From: Membranipora membranacea
Taxonomy: Eukaryota > Bryozoa > Gymnolaemata > Cheilostomatida > Membraniporidae
Direction: 5' to 3'
Length of the DNA: 64,000 nucleotides
Assembly: GCA_914767715.1 (NCBI GenBank)
Contig: OU612073.1
Coordinates: 15,810,001 to 15,874,000, forward strand
Made by a program: the position numbers and the translations under genes. Position 1 is the first letter of the stretch. Every line of letters begins with the position of its first letter. This document shows, one piece after another, positions 1-12,715 of this stretch. The notes below the pieces were generated by a model. The model made no database searches. It was not told where the DNA came from and saw only the letters and a list, made by a program, of their open reading frames with translations.

Positions 1-235
1 ACTATTCTTATACTATTCTTGACTTAACCATGAATACTGTGATATCCACAAACCATTGCATCTCTGACCACACCCCACGCCGATTCACCACGTCTCCACT
101 TGACCCCTCACTGCTCCCGCTATTTACACAAAGTAACATGTGTTAATAGAGCATCTACCAGTGTCATTGGTATAATTTAATTTAAAAAAATAATTACTTC
201 TCTCACTTTATTTATTGTGAATTATAATTTCGCAG

Positions 236-3200
236 CGCTTCAAAGAAGTACAAACAGGGGAAGACAATAATATACGAGTCCCTATATAAATGTGATCGCC
301 CACATTTTCTCGAGGATTATAGAAGCCCATGCTGGAAGTCTAACAGGTAACTAGAATGATTAAATGATAATATTGTTTTTTTACCTGGCATTGCGTTATA
401 TAATCCATTATAGAACTATGGAGTCTGACACCTTGATTAGAGCCAGGTTGTACAAGCTTTAATTCTAGGCACTGCAGCGGTGCTATGTCAAGGAGTTTGA
501 GCTATCATATTTTGTAGGTAGCTGAGTACTAACTTTGTTTGTTTACTAAAATGGCGATTCTTTTCATGGGTTCATTTAGAGTTGTCCCAACAACATCAAT
601 GTGGGCACAAATCTCAGCTAAAATAATTTATTCTGTAGGATCAGGGAGGTTGGGATAATAGGTAGGATAATAAACATGTTTGCCTAAGTGTTATGGATAT
701 ACGGTTTCTTCAGGCTATTATATCGTCATATCAGAAAGTGAATCTTTCGATGATGCTCTTTGTCCAGGTGTCTTAACCATACTGCATCATTAGTAAATTC
801 GTGTTTGTTGTTATTGCTTATTGTCTTTTATGATCAGGTTCCAAACTAAGACTTTCTGTGCACCGAGGATTGTAGTGGTTGGGTTTCACAGGTGTGGTAC
901 AGGGGATACCTCTAAATGGTTTAGAGGCCCACAATACAGATATGTAAACACAGATTATTTCCTGGGCAAGCTCGGAGATGTGTGTCCGCATGATTTTATG
1001 GAAACTGAGACGAAAATGTTTGTCGAGTGAGTAAATTTGTGCGACTATTTATACCTTCTCTGTGATGGTGAACTCACATCACACGCGGAAAGAAATGGTG
1101 CTATTTCATTAGTTTACTAGAGCTGAGATGGCATTACATTGTTGATGATGGTTGATAATGTAATGCCACATGCATCACACCCTTCTGTGCGCTTTGAATA
1201 AGGTCACATGTTCTAGAGGAACAAATAATAGCAGCTCGTGATTTCGCACAGGCTTGAAAAAGTTAAATTAGAGGCTTGCTATTGACCCCTCATCTCTCTT
1301 ACTTTTTTATCGACTCCCACCTCAGCTAGCCATATTTAATGCTAGCTATCATTATCTCACTTTCAAACTAGTAAAACTCAACTCAGACTAATATTTGCTC
1401 CTTTAGGGTAGATATAGTGTGTCTTGTTTTTGTCCACCGTATTTTCCTGAGGTTGTAAAATGTTGCAGACCATGGTCAAAGATTATAATGCTATTGTCAT
1501 TGTGTGCTTGTGCCCTCAACCCTACAGCCTAGACCGAGTTTGGTCCATTATTTTGTCTGAATTAGGAGTTGCTCCCCCTCTACTGTTCACGCCGAAGGTA
1601 AAAAGGCCTGCGGTGTTATCAGTGGAAAGCGAGCAACTGGAATGCAGACAAATTAGATCAAACTTGTTCTATCTTCAGCCTGACAGCCACATTCATGTGG
1701 TTATGTAGTGAATCTCAATATTCATATAGTATATCACTCTATAAATAAATGTAAATACATACATTTATCTTAATATTTATTTTCACAGACATGCTAATAT
1801 GACAACGTTCGGAAATTGCCCTGGTTGTTTGATCAATATCCGTATTCTGAGAGAGGGGAGAGACTTTATCACAGTACATAGTATATTCCAGTACCTCCAG
1901 TTTATGAGAAAGGACAATACAAGATATATTGCCACCATTCGAAACCCAACAGACAGATTTCTATCGCACTACTTTTATATATTCCAATCAGTGAGTTTAT
2001 ACCTCTTTGCTTAGTGTGGAACTGTTATAATATGTCTTCTATTGGGTGACTGCTGCCTTGCAATGTATTATTTTGCAACCACCTCATTAAAAATAAAAGT
2101 GTGGCAAGTCTTTATGTCCAAGTGACTTGATAACACGAACATAAATATGGAATATGTATGTGGTTGTGTGGTGCAAAATACAGCCCCTATAAAGCCCCTA
2201 TAAAGCCCCTATAAACTGTTATCTAATACAAGGTAAAATAGCAGATTCAGTTTGCTTTGCTATGAGTCAATTGAAATCTTTATTATACAGAGAGACATCA
2301 TAAATGCTACACAATTCATGGGTGCAAAAACACCAGAAGACATCGGTTATGAGGTACTACATGAGGCTGTCGCCAAAACTGTGACCACTATAACCACCTG
2401 CCTCGAGAGTTATGGCATCACAAATTGTTTAATTAGTACAGAGAGGAATGATATGCACGAGGACAATTCTTTGTCTGATATGATGAAACAAAGCTGTTAC
2501 TCCGTATTTATAAGGGAGGCGCTGAAGTTTATACCGAAGGTGAGACAATTTCAATTTTACGTCTTGTGAAAGCTTTCTAGACAGATGTCACGATTTGTGC
2601 ATAAAGAAATAAACATTATTATATTGATATATAGGTTAATATTTGATCTGATGATTAATATATATATTTAAAACAAAAGGGCCCTTGTAAACATTATATT
2701 TGAATTTGAATGCAAAAGAGTCTTGACAAATATTGAAGTACTGCTTTAAGAGATCGACGACCCCTATATATCCTAAAGAGGTGGAACACTCATTTCCAAT
2801 TGCCAATGAGAAGACCCATTGTTCGTGATAAGATAACACCCCAAAACAGAATCACACAGTGCATAAGATGTAGGATGGCTCCTAAAATTGCACATTTTTT
2901 AAGCATATTAATTTCTGGACTGGATTATAATTTTGTGCAGATCATAATAATTTGTTGTAATCTGGAATGGTATGTTTTCTAGAATCTGATCTACTTCTCA
3001 CAGATGGAAGACTACGCAGCACATCCAGAAGCTGTGGTACCACAGCTATTTAGATTTGTTGGTGAGGATACATCTGATATCGATCTAGGCTTGACCAAGA
3101 AAGTAGTAAACAAAGGGAGACTGGGCAAACCTGTATACCAGAAAACTATAGATTTATTGGATAAATTTTTCCAGCCGTTCAATGATGAGCTTGCAGAAAT

Positions 3201-3243
3201 GCTAGGAGACGATAAATGGAGATACGTCAGAGATTTGAAATAA
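236..3243 (+). CDS. CHST15-like sulfotransferase, copy A (5' partial, divergent paralogue)
   Basis: Five exons are visible: 236-346, 838-1026, 1789-1990, 2291-2539 and 2983-3243 (stop). All have AG/GT borders and keep one open frame of about 338 codons. The membrane-anchor exon lies before the window. The first visible exon ends in a motif like the RSPCW of the other copies. The next has a P-loop-like GFHRCGTGD, the expected 5'-phosphosulfate site of PAPS, and exon 3 has TIRNPTDRFLSHYFY, the 3'-phosphate site (Arg, then Ser eight residues on). The exon structure equals copies B-F, but the protein is clearly more diverged, so this is an older paralogue. A polyadenylation signal AATAAA lies at 3326-3331. 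The role inferred from family knowledge is sulfate transfer from PAPS to a Golgi glycan; the acceptor cannot be predicted. CHST15-like is the best family call, on the layout of motifs and the late EDYA segment. Confidence 0.8.
1129..1168. repeat. Short perfect hairpin in an intron of copy A
   Basis: Arms TGGCATTACATT (1129-1140) and AATGTAATGCCA (1157-1168) are perfectly complementary around a 16-base loop. A related string (GATAATGTAATGCCAC) occurs near 62,160, so it may be a remnant of a dispersed element. The rest of the 1027-1788 intron shows nothing recognisable. Confidence 0.5.
2182..2214. repeat. Three perfect copies of an 11-bp unit
   Basis: The unit AGCCCCTATAA is repeated three times without mismatch in the intron between exons 1789-1990 and 2291-2539 of copy A. 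Confidence 0.9.
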
Positions 3244-4277
3244 GTCAAAGATTGAGTATTGTCTCTGCATTCTTTGAAATCATTGTTCGATTATGATGTG
3301 TTACCATGAAACCCTGTCACACAGAAATAAAAAAACAAATTTGATTGATTTGATTCAGCCCAAGATCCCCCAGCTAGAACCTCATAGAATCTTTCTACCA
3401 CCTAAACGTCCTGTTGTTTGAATAACTATTGACAGAAAATTGATACTTAAAAAATCGTTTTGATATTGCACAGGGGTCATTTTTTTATAAATTTTCTGTG
3501 TACTTATAAATGGCAGACCAAATGGTTCCATATTCATTACCTATAGGGTAATTATTGTATGTGTATCCAATGATGATGTCTGTGAGATCACAAAGCTGTG
3601 GGTGATCTGTGTGGTGTGCTTTTTTCTTTATGCTATTTGTTGGCAGCTATATTATTTTATATCAAAATTTTGTCTGTACTGTAGGCTTTGTTTTATGTTT
3701 TTATATTTTGAGTGGTCTGTGAAGCATACATAGAATTACAAATTAGAGCATTTAATTGTCAGTTATTATCATAGTCACCTTTCTCCCAGCAGCTTTCTTC
3801 TACTTAAATGTCAGGCAAAAGGTTTTCCTTTTAGCCATGCCCGAAACAAACATTCAGCTCATGGTTTTGCTTTCTCTAAACGTAAAGATTTTTCATACAA
3901 TTTTAAATTGGCAAAGAACGTTTGTTGAAAACTCTTCAGAACAGTTAATGCCGCTCAATTTTTTTGAGGCAGGATAGAGCGACATATTCGCAGTATTTTG
4001 CGTACTAATGCTATTGATGATGGATAAATTCCATACATATTACTCATAGGAGACTCCGAAAAAGTTGATGTCCTGGATATTCAGTGGGAAGGCTGTGCAT
4101 GCCTCCAAGGTAAGAAGATGCGATCTTGGTTACATATTATATGTGTATAGCTTGTTTTTATTGTATCGTTTTGAATGGTATAACTTTGCAGTGACGTGTT
4201 TTGTCTACAACAAGTACTGTGCCTTATGAAAAACATTACTGTGTTGTGTTGATTTTCTAGTTTTTAATTTTGCAGAC

Positions 4278-4293
4278 GGGGGGGGGGGGGGGG
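4278..4293 (+). repeat. Poly-G run (16)
   Basis: Uninterrupted G16 in AT-rich surroundings. Similar G or C runs occur at 9561-9576, 15580-15591, 53700-53718 and 57762-57774. Confidence 0.9.
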
Positions 4294-4571
4294 TTTGAAG
4301 TATATATATAGACTGTTATTATCATCCCACAAGAAATAATTATTTAATTCAGAACCATTTGCCAGTGAAAGAAAATTAGATTTGGATCTCACATAGTCGT
4401 GGTCGTAATGGTGTTTGGGAAGGGGATGGAATGGCTGTGGTCATGGCCCTCACTCTCAGCATGATTTTTTGTGTTTGCCTGATTCTAACTGCAAAGCCTA
4501 TCGTTATATTAAGTATTAATCAAAGTTAGCAGAAGCATCAACACTGATGGCATGATATACTATTGCATATA

Positions 4572-4705
4572 TATCTCTGATCGATAGAGAGTGAATTAAT
4601 TCACTTAGCAGGAATTTGATTTGACCATCCGTGTTTCATTTGACTAATTAGGGGTGGGTACATATTAGGTCCTGTTACTGTTATTGACCCTGCCGATCAG
4701 AGATA
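4572..4705 (-). mobile_element. MITE-2, intergenic copy
   Basis: The ends are TATCTCTGATCG and CGATCAGAGATA, perfect 12-bp inverted repeats, with a 134-bp span. The inside matches, in reverse orientation, the element in intron 3 of copy B (9991-10138). It is the only copy outside a sulfotransferase gene, so the repeat can be told apart from plain gene duplication. No coding capacity. Confidence 0.65.
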
Positions 4706-4799
4706 AAGAACATGTTAACAGTGTAATCTCAATGTCAGTGTTAGAACCATCTCTTACATTGCCCAGTAGTCCAGTATTCCTAAAAGATGTTAACATCAA

Positions 4800-5002
4800 A
4801 GATTATAAATACTCATTGATCATAAATAAATATTGATTATAAATACTCATTGATTATAAATACTCATTGATTATAAATACTCATCGATTATAAATACTCA
4901 TCGATTATAAATACTCATTGATTATAAATACTCATTGATTATAAATAATCATTGATTATAAATACTCATTGATTATAAATACTCATTGATTATAAATACT
5001 CA
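4800..5002. repeat. 17-bp satellite, about 12 units
   Basis: Head-to-tail units of ATTGATTATAAATACTC with a few substitutions and one or two partial units. The array is between genes A and B. Confidence 0.9.
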
Positions 5003-6216
5003 AGATCATAAATAAGTCATTGTTAACATGCATCTATAGTCATATTGCCCAGTCAGTCCGGTAATCCTAAAAAGAGCTATAAATTTGGTTAAACCTTCAC
5101 ATAAATAAATGGTAGATAATTAGACATATTTGGATGATTAATAGAGGCACACTTTGTTAGAATGATAATTATTTTCCACAGGCCACCGTCTCCAAGGATA
5201 CTGATTAGCAATACGGCAAAAAAACCCAGCGTACCGCAAAAATTCTCAGATCAAATACATTTCATGTGGTTGGTTGAAAGCTGAGAACTTCGGACCAACG
5301 TATCCTGTTCACAGTTTAGTAGAGCTAACATCATGTTTAGAAGCCCTACAGTGCACTTGTAACTTTTATTACTCTTATAACAAATATTCACATTGATGTG
5401 GGTATATGTGCTTAATAAGCTGAAATCAAATAGACTTAGCTGGCATGACAATACGTCTTGACACACCTTATGAAAATAGATGTCAATAGCATGCAGAGAT
5501 ATTAGCAGCTCACAAATAATAATCTGTCTAGAAAGAATATTCTATGTTAGTCGGATAGTCAAGCAGACAGGTTGCTGCAGTTCCAGAACAAGTGAGTTAA
5601 ACTTATTTCAAGATTTTCATATGTGCAGGTTTACTTCTGGCTAAGTAGGTAAGCTTTACAGTTGTAAAAATAGAAAGAATATTTCTCTTACTCAGACTAG
5701 ATACAATCTCATGATGATGGCTGGTAATCGGTTGAGCTATTCTGGAGTACCAAGATAACTCAATAGCTTCATTTAGATCTTGTAATTCACACGATCAGCA
5801 TAGCTGTGAACTTCAAAAGTCCCAACCTAACCCCCTCCCCCACTCTCCCCTAGGTTGGTTAAACATCTTGTGTTTTTCTGCTATGAAGCAGAGCTAATCT
5901 GTTATTTCATTGTGCTGCTGATACTGAAACTTTTGATCTTGAATCTGTAAGGCGCTTGCCTCACCAACATTGAAATGTTGAATTGTGTTATTGAAAGATA
6001 AAGATAATATATGTACTTCCACTATAGCCTTATTCGTTGTAAATAGTGATCTTTGGTTTCCTAGCCTATCATTATCTGACGAATTAACTAATTATTGAAC
6101 AAATTAAGTACACTTACTATAAAGAAGAAGCAGGTTTGATAACGAAAGCAAATGGATTGGTTTTCTATTAAGTGTGGTTTGTATTTGTTGGCAGGTAGGC
6201 TGGAGTAAGCAACCTC

Positions 6217-6225
6217 AATAAAAAA
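6217..6225 (+). promoter_or_regulatory. Putative TATA-like box of copy B
   Basis: AATAAAAAA lies about 120 bases before the start codon. The same block (CTCAATAAAA followed by GACCTGCTTGCTGAG) precedes exon 1 of D, E and F and is missing from pseudogene C. Its position and conservation suggest a core promoter, but no transcription start can be seen. Confidence 0.3.
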
Positions 6226-6343
6226 CCTGCTTGCTGAGTACCACTTTAAGGTGCAGCTGTCATCAGTATTGTATGATAAGAAGCTGCATATTTCTGACAG
6301 CGGGGAGTGTAACAGCTGACTGACTGGAACAGGACAAGTCATT

Positions 6344-9300
6344 ATGAACCGTAGACGTGTTGTCGCTGCAGTTACTGCCATATCTCTAGTACTTATCATG
6401 TGCCTGTTGTTGGCCTCTAAACCCTCTACCGACGAGGTGTACACTCATATTGAGGCTCTGCGATCAAAGACGACAGGGGAGTTAACTGCAATGATCTCTA
6501 AGAATATGTGCGAAGAGCGAAAAGTTGAGATTCTAGCTGATACTAGTAAACATTTCTACTCATCACAGCAGTCTAAAGTGTAAGTCAGTACAAGTTGACA
6601 AGCTATTTGGCAAACATAAGAACAAGTTTGTTCTCTCTGTGGTGGCTGAAAGATATTGCAAAAGACTGGTATCGAGGCCCCGCGCACTTTGGTTTTGCAA
6701 TATCCCTCCGCCACCACAGATGGGACAAACTTGTTCTAGGCGAACATTGGATTCAGCTTCTGCTTGTTGATTCAGGAGGTCATGCTTATTTGGAAGCATC
6801 AAGATATAACTCACTGGATGTTTACTGTAGTTTCAAAACGATTTACCGATGGCAACCCGCAACGACCAGCCTTGTCTTTGGCTTTATGCCACTTGATCAA
6901 GACTAAGTCTCTGGGTGGGGGTAGGGGTTCGCAGCCACAACGCAATTATTTAGGCTAGATCATACGGCCTTGAGCTATGTGGGTTTAGATATCAATCTCA
7001 GTGTGGGAGCTCAAAACTTATCTCACTAACTTACTATGTCTGAGACCTTTATCCTAAGTTTTTTTCTAAAACTACACTTCTGTATATTTATGTTTTTTGG
7101 ATGTGACTCTCTGTAATCCAAGAACTTGGTTAACATAAATCATTCTTGTTAGCAGACACAACCCTAAATACAAAGACGGAAGAGATGTAGTATACGAGGC
7201 GTTATATAAATGTAAGCCTCCCCAATATTTACCCGGATACAGGAGTCCTTGCTGGAAACCCGATAGGTAAGTAAAGTTTACCTTTTCTATGAACAGATTT
7301 CAATCCATAGCTGGATTGAAGAACCACAACTTCTTCCGTTCTGCGGTCGGCCATCCGTTCTGTTTGCAGTTGAGGTGTTTAGACTTTGAACAGGATGACT
7401 TAATCTAATTCTATTCTCTATACTAAATCAAGTTTGATCCAGTTTGCCTGATTTCCGGTTGCTTGCGTGACCAGTGCAGGGGAACAACTCTAAATACATA
7501 CAAACAAACCAAACTTGGTCTAACTTTGCACAGAGAAGGTAGTAAGAAGGTGTACCCATCGCACCAGGAAACCCTTGTAAAACAAATGTTGGAATTGTTC
7601 TTAACTAAGTATTTGCTTAACATCGGCGACAAAGAAACGTTCTGATACAGAGAAAAACTATGAGATGCGCTCCGAATTTTGACTTTAAAATTGCTCAGGC
7701 TCAGACTTATGTGTAAGAGTAGGCATAAGCTAGGTATCATGTGTATTACGAATTTTGATAAAATAACCTGCTACTGACTCTTGTTGTGTAATCTGCCGAT
7801 GAGTACATTTTGATAATATGTATTATTTGAATCTGGTAGCCGCACACAGTAGGCACATGACAACTCAATCATCAGGATTTAGGCTGGACCTGGACCAAGA
7901 CCTGGTTAGACAGGACACCACATAATGCTAACGACAACGTTACGACATTGCCATGTGTAGTGGCTATTATGTTATGATTGATGTCATATTATGTTATGAT
8001 CAATTTCAATTGTTTGTCGGGCTTGAAAATTGATTTATACTACATTCAGCAGCTTTTTGTGATCAATTTGGTGTTTGATTAACATATCAGCTGATTAGGG
8101 TGCTGCCCTGGGGATTAAAGTGGAATATCAATGTCATGGTTAATATTATGTACAGGCACCTTGGACAGCTTCCTTAAGATGTTTTTCACCTGACTGTTTT
8201 GGAAATGGTGTCCATTTTTGATCCACACACATATTTCTAATTAATATTTATTGAGTAAATTTTTATGACGTTTCCGTAATATAACGAAAAAACAGAATCG
8301 AAATCGATGTACTAGTTGCGAAGATAATCACACATGAAGTCAAAGGTACACAAGTACTGTGACCAACTCAACATCTCGGCGCCTCAATGCTAATATTCAA
8401 TATAGTGTCACATATAGATTTATGGCTGAATCATATCATTTTTTTCAATCTGTAAAACAATCTAACAAGAATAGGGTCAATAGATTTTAAAGAAATTCAC
8501 TGACTTTCGGGTGTAGGGTAGCAGGGTTGTATCATGAAATTGCAGTTCCTTTGTATATAAATCACAAAGCATGTCGCGTGGAATTCGTGGAATCTGTGTC
8601 TCAATGAGAATGAGCCTCCCTTAACTAGAGTTTAACAAAATCTTTGGAGGCCACTGAAACCAATACCCATTTCTGAAGGTAAAATTACACAACGCAGATT
8701 TACCAGTGCCGACAGTGGCTCACTAGCAGAATCGGTCAGTGTTCCGAAATGCAAGTAAACTAGATCAATCTTGATCTAGCTGATATTACTGTAATTTCTT
8801 CATGGTATGATGTCTATGATTTGACAGCTTGTATATATGTGGAAGCGAAAATCTCTTCATATATTTTTCAATGGTTTGCCGCAGGTTTGTATGGCGAGAG
8901 TCATGCAGCTCGGGTTTCACAAATGTGGTACTTCAGACTTATCAAAATGGTTATAGTATTATATTAATGAAGGTTATGTTTTACGTCTATAAAAACTCTC
9001 ACTTTTAAATAGACGGAGTGATGGCAGGCTAAACTAATAATATCGCCATCTGAGCTAACACTGATTTAACCAAGGAAAATTGTGCAAGTATTAGTCACAA
9101 ATAGCTAGAAATATCAGAAAGCTGTACTCTTGGTTACAAAGGAAAGCAGGATAATTAAGTGTCATTGTGAATAAATTTCTATATTCATCAATACAGCTAA
9201 TAATGTTCATGCTGGTCAGGGCATACTGAAACACTCCTGGGATGGAGTTGATGAAATAGAAATTTACAAAGTAATGTTTTATGTATCTTTCTGGTCCGAG

Positions 9301-12206
9301 TAAGATAGCACTTAACAAGTTGTCAGTTAATAAGACAAGCATAGTTAGAACAATGTAAGTGAGATACATTGAGACTGAATAATAATGTATCTAGCATGAA
9401 GGCACCAGCTTAAATCCCTGTATATCAATATAACATGGACTGCAAACATTAACACAACTGGAACTCCTGCTTCCAAGGTGCGGCAGGGCATTCAGAAGCC
9501 TTACAGATAGTTCCGATGCTTGAGTCTTTAAATTGAGAAGGGTAATTCCCGGCTTGCTATCCCCCCCCCCCCCCCCGAATCGAACCCCATTTCCTGTTAG
9601 AAGAAATTACACAACATTGGCCAGCGTTCCCAAATGAAGGTAAACTAGATCACACGCTGATATTACCGTAGTATTACCGTGTATATTTGTAAAAACGTAA
9701 ATATCTTCATATATTTTTAGTAGTTCGGCGCAGGTTTGTATGGCAAGAGTCCTGCTGCTCGGGTTTCACAAATGCGGTACTTCAGACTTAGCAAAATGGT
9801 TCTATAACGGCAGATTCTCCTCAATCACTGTGGATTACTTTCAAGACAAAATAGGAAACACGTGCCCAGCAGAATATGTCGAAAAGGCAGAGCTAAAGCA
9901 TTGGGGACCTGCCCAGCAGTAAGTTTAAAATAACCTGAGAGGAAGTTAAGATGCACACTGACATCGAGACTACACTATTATCAGGACGTTTATCTCTGAT
10001 CGTTAGAACCAATTTAGTATGCGTACCTAACATGTCCCCGCTCCTAATTAGTAAGTTTGAACTCAGGTCATCACACCATATTCCTTGTGATGGTACTCCT
10101 GCTAAGTGAGGTAGTTCACTCTCTATCGATCAGAGATATACATGCAATAGTATATCACGTCATCAGTGCGGTTTTAGATGAGCCTATTCTCTTCTTATAT
10201 ATGGAAATGAACTGAGTTGGCTAAGCAGTATGACAAAAGGTATTTAGGGCTTCCAGCTGACTTATCTTCACCCTGCTAACCTGTTCTAAGAAGTGCCTGG
10301 AACTGGGTTGACGAAAACCTTAGTGTCAAATAGCCATTATGATTAATTTTAGTGACAGTCATAGTGTGGCTTGATTGAATCTAATTTTACTGTCTAGTTA
10401 TTATATTGAAGTTCTCTGAAAGTTTACAGCAATTGTTAAATCGTAACTTTGTTGCAGTAACTCGATGAAGTAAATAAATGATGAAGAATGACCCATACTG
10501 TACATATATATGTTACGTAGGCCTATGAAGTGAAGGCCACTGATATCTAACTGGTTTTCTTCTACAACCTCTTTTTAAATCTTTAGAACCAGTAACACTA
10601 CAGTGTACGGGGGCTGTCCAGGCTGTAGTCTTATGAATCAGGTACTGAGGCTGGACGCACAAACTATACTATTACATAGTGCCATACAGTATATTCAACA
10701 CCTCCAAACTGACCAAACAAGATATATCATAACTATTCGTAACCCGACAGAACGGACATTGTCTCACTTCTTCTATCTATTTAAAACAGTAAGATTGATT
10801 ATAAATCACTTTTGAGGTTGGGTAGGGGAGAGAGGTTCAGCAATCAGCATATAATATTGCTGACAGGCGAGTGGAATTCAAATTGGTGCCTTAATAAGAA
10901 GCATTGTGTGGAAGTAATCATGCATCATGCAGTTAAATTTTGAAGATATGAAGTTAGGCAGCCTCGAATCACTAGCCTGACGATTTTGAGCATCAAATCA
11001 ATCAATTACTGGAAATCAGTACTATGTACTGTGGATGGTGAAGAGAGATGGAAAAAATGTTTCCTGGATGGTGTTAATTCAAGATTGGAAATTAATTGTG
11101 AATCATTGAGAGTTGTCCTTTCTCTTAAAGAGGGATGACAACAACATAATAAATTCACTTGTGTTACATTCATTTACAGAATGCAGTTCCAGACTCCTCT
11201 GTATGGCAGGATAAGAAAAGCGCAGACGAGATTGGGAATGAATATTTACATGAACTGGTGGTGACAGCGCTGGCAAGAATAGAACACTGCCTTCGTACAT
11301 ATGGAGTCAATGATTGTATTTTAACAAATGTGGGAACTGAAAAAGATTTTGTTAACAATCTGGTTGGCAGTCTGATAGAACAGAGTTGCTATGCTCCTTT
11401 CATAAGACAAGTACTCAAATTTATACCCAAGGTCAGTACTGTGCAAGATTGATTGTCAAAAGGTTTTTGTCTGACCTTTACCTTGGCCAATAATCTTTAT
11501 ATCTTACCTTCTTTCGAGGGTGCTGGGAATACTCATATGACTTAACATAAATCAAACTCATTGATCTTGCCCAAGCCTAAATCATGTTTTATAGTAAACT
11601 TTACTGCATGTGGAGATACATTTAAGTGCATACGCTGATTAGATATTTTGTGCGTCCAAGCTTACAACTATGATTATGTTAATAATGTAGTCTGAATCTG
11701 CTCTGTTTTTTTGTCCAACCTTTTCCCTTGGCCCATTACCTTAACATATCTAACTGTTGTCAAGGGTTCCGGGATTACTCCTGGGATCTAACATGAATTC
11801 AGCTCATGGATCTTGCCCAAGCCTCAAGCATGTAAACTTTTCTGCATGTGGAGAAACATACGAGTACATGCGCTGAGCACACACTTTGTGCCTCCGAGCT
11901 TACTACTATGCTATGTTACCATTTAGTCTGAATCCGCTCTGTTTTTAGGAGCTGATATATTTCTCAATGATGGAGGACTACGCTGCTCGACCACAGGAAG
12001 TCGTCCCGGAGATATTTAACTTTATCGGTGAATCTCTAGAAGGGACGGATATATCCAGTCTCTCATCAGTCAAGAAAAACACGGGTGTCAGCTCCAAACC
12101 CGTCCTACCTGAGACAAGGAAAGCACTCGATAAGTTCTTTGAGCCGTTCAATGAGGAGTTAGCTCAAGTCTTAGAGGATGAAAAATGGAAGTATCAACTG
12201 TCCTGA
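6344..12206 (+). CDS. CHST15-like sulfotransferase, copy B (complete, 418 aa)
   Basis: Six exons, 6344-6579, 7156-7266, 9721-9918, 10587-10788, 11180-11431 and 11949-12206, join to exactly 419 codons including the stop. Residues 1-5 (MNRRR) are a basic cytosolic tail and 6-24 a hydrophobic signal anchor, giving a type II Golgi protein; the rest is lumenal. GFHKCGTSD (about 130-138) is the 5'-phosphosulfate loop. IRNPTERTLSHFFY holds Arg233 and Ser241, the eight-residue spacing seen in the 3'-phosphate site of sulfotransferases. A GGCPGC cysteine pair sits at 190-195 and an EDYA segment in the last exon. The predicted reaction is PAPS-dependent glycan sulfation; the acceptor is unknown. Intron 2 carries a dead partial duplicate of exon 3. 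AATAAA lies at 12349-12354. Confidence 0.88.
6618..6738. mobile_element. MITE-1 in intron 1 of copy B (121 bp, ~45-bp inverted repeats)
   Basis: Terminal inverted repeats begin AGAACAAGTTTGT and continue through CTGTGGTGG to ATTGCAAAA, about 45 bp with few mismatches. The flanks GGCAAACAT (6609-6617) and GGCGAACAT (6739-6747) form a 9-bp target duplication with one change. Copy F has a single GGCCAACAT at the same intron position (52396-52404, - strand). The 9-bp duplication fits the Mutator-like superfamily; that assignment is inference. No coding capacity. Confidence 0.8.
8869..8953 (+). pseudogene. Truncated duplicate of exon 3 in intron 2 of copy B
   Basis: This repeats the start of exon 3 (VCMAR, then LGFHKCGTSDLSKW), then runs into unrelated sequence at a TAG. 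Its splice acceptor is destroyed: TTTTCAATGG where working copies have TTTTAGTGG. The preceding ~230 bases (from about 8640) also match the region upstream of the good exon at 9721. It looks like a footprint of an unequal exchange between copies. It should not be spliced in. Confidence 0.8.
9561..9576 (+). repeat. Poly-C run (16)
   Basis: C16 in intron 2 of copy B, near the junction between the truncated exon duplicate and the intact exon 3 block. Confidence 0.9.
9991..10138 (+). mobile_element. MITE-2 in intron 3 of copy B
   Basis: Perfect 12-bp inverted ends TATCTCTGATCG and CGATCAGAGATA, 148 bp. The same insert is in intron 3 of all the young copies, so it predates their duplication. Confidence 0.65.
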
Positions 12207-12715
12207 TCAAACAATCATGATCTCCTTGCACATTCCTGACATCTATATCTATGCATTTTCATGGAACCAAAAGACGTGACATCCTCAGCACATCAACCCG
12301 CAAGACTGGATTAAAATTAAAAATGCTGCCAGAGCATTATTCCTTTGCAATAAATAAATATGAATCATAATGGTCGGGTCACAATATGTATTGTATCTTT
12401 TGTTTCAATGACAAAAAGCAGCTGATTTTCTTTTCCAGTTTCTTCACATCTTCATTCAGGCTTTTATGATAACAAATCATGAAATTACGCCGAAATATAT
12501 GTTTTCTGTTAGTTTTAGTTTTTGAAATATTATGATATTCTGCTTTTTCTTTGGCCAACATGCACTTTCTCAAAATGAATCAGACTCTTATAATGGCTCA
12601 AAGATGAAATGGTGAAATATAATCTTGTGATCAGAATGTCATCATGATGAAGATATATATATATGGAACACTTAGCACACAATGTCTATGTCTATGTAAT
12701 ATTTCACATCTCAGC
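12207..12715. other. Shared 3' flank (copy B and ISCU tail)
   Basis: Read on the - strand, this matches the region after the ISCU stop codon (28,014-28,500), including the AGTGCATGTTGGCCAAAG and CAGAATATCA blocks. Shorter versions follow C (to about 19,540), E (about 33,990-34,360) and F (about 43,330-43,630). It serves as the 3' flank of copy B and is what remains of the convergent ISCU 3' region. Confidence 0.7.

Larger units (their letters stand above)
3244..6216. other. Intergenic region between copies A and B
   Basis: No gene is seen here. It holds the polyadenylation signal of copy A, a segment at about 3690-4010 that matches the upstream linkers of other copies (for example 33,820-33,990 and 43,140-43,340, in reverse), a G16 run at 4278-4293, a MITE at 4572-4705, a 17-bp satellite, and from about 5490 the upstream region shared by all young copies (matching 13,880-14,600 before C). 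Confidence 0.6.

Noticed and set aside
1460-1708. 82-codon open frame in copy A
   Set aside because: Lies inside an intron, has no homologue in the other copies and no splice context that would keep the sulfotransferase frame.
4278-4293. G/C homopolymer runs as functional G-quadruplex sites
   Set aside because: Single runs at five scattered places with no shared context; likely replication slippage or assembly artefacts.
9091-9369. 92-codon hydrophobic frame on the - strand in copy B intron 2
   Set aside because: AT-rich intron sequence easily gives hydrophobic frames. No signal or splice pattern and no counterpart in relatives.
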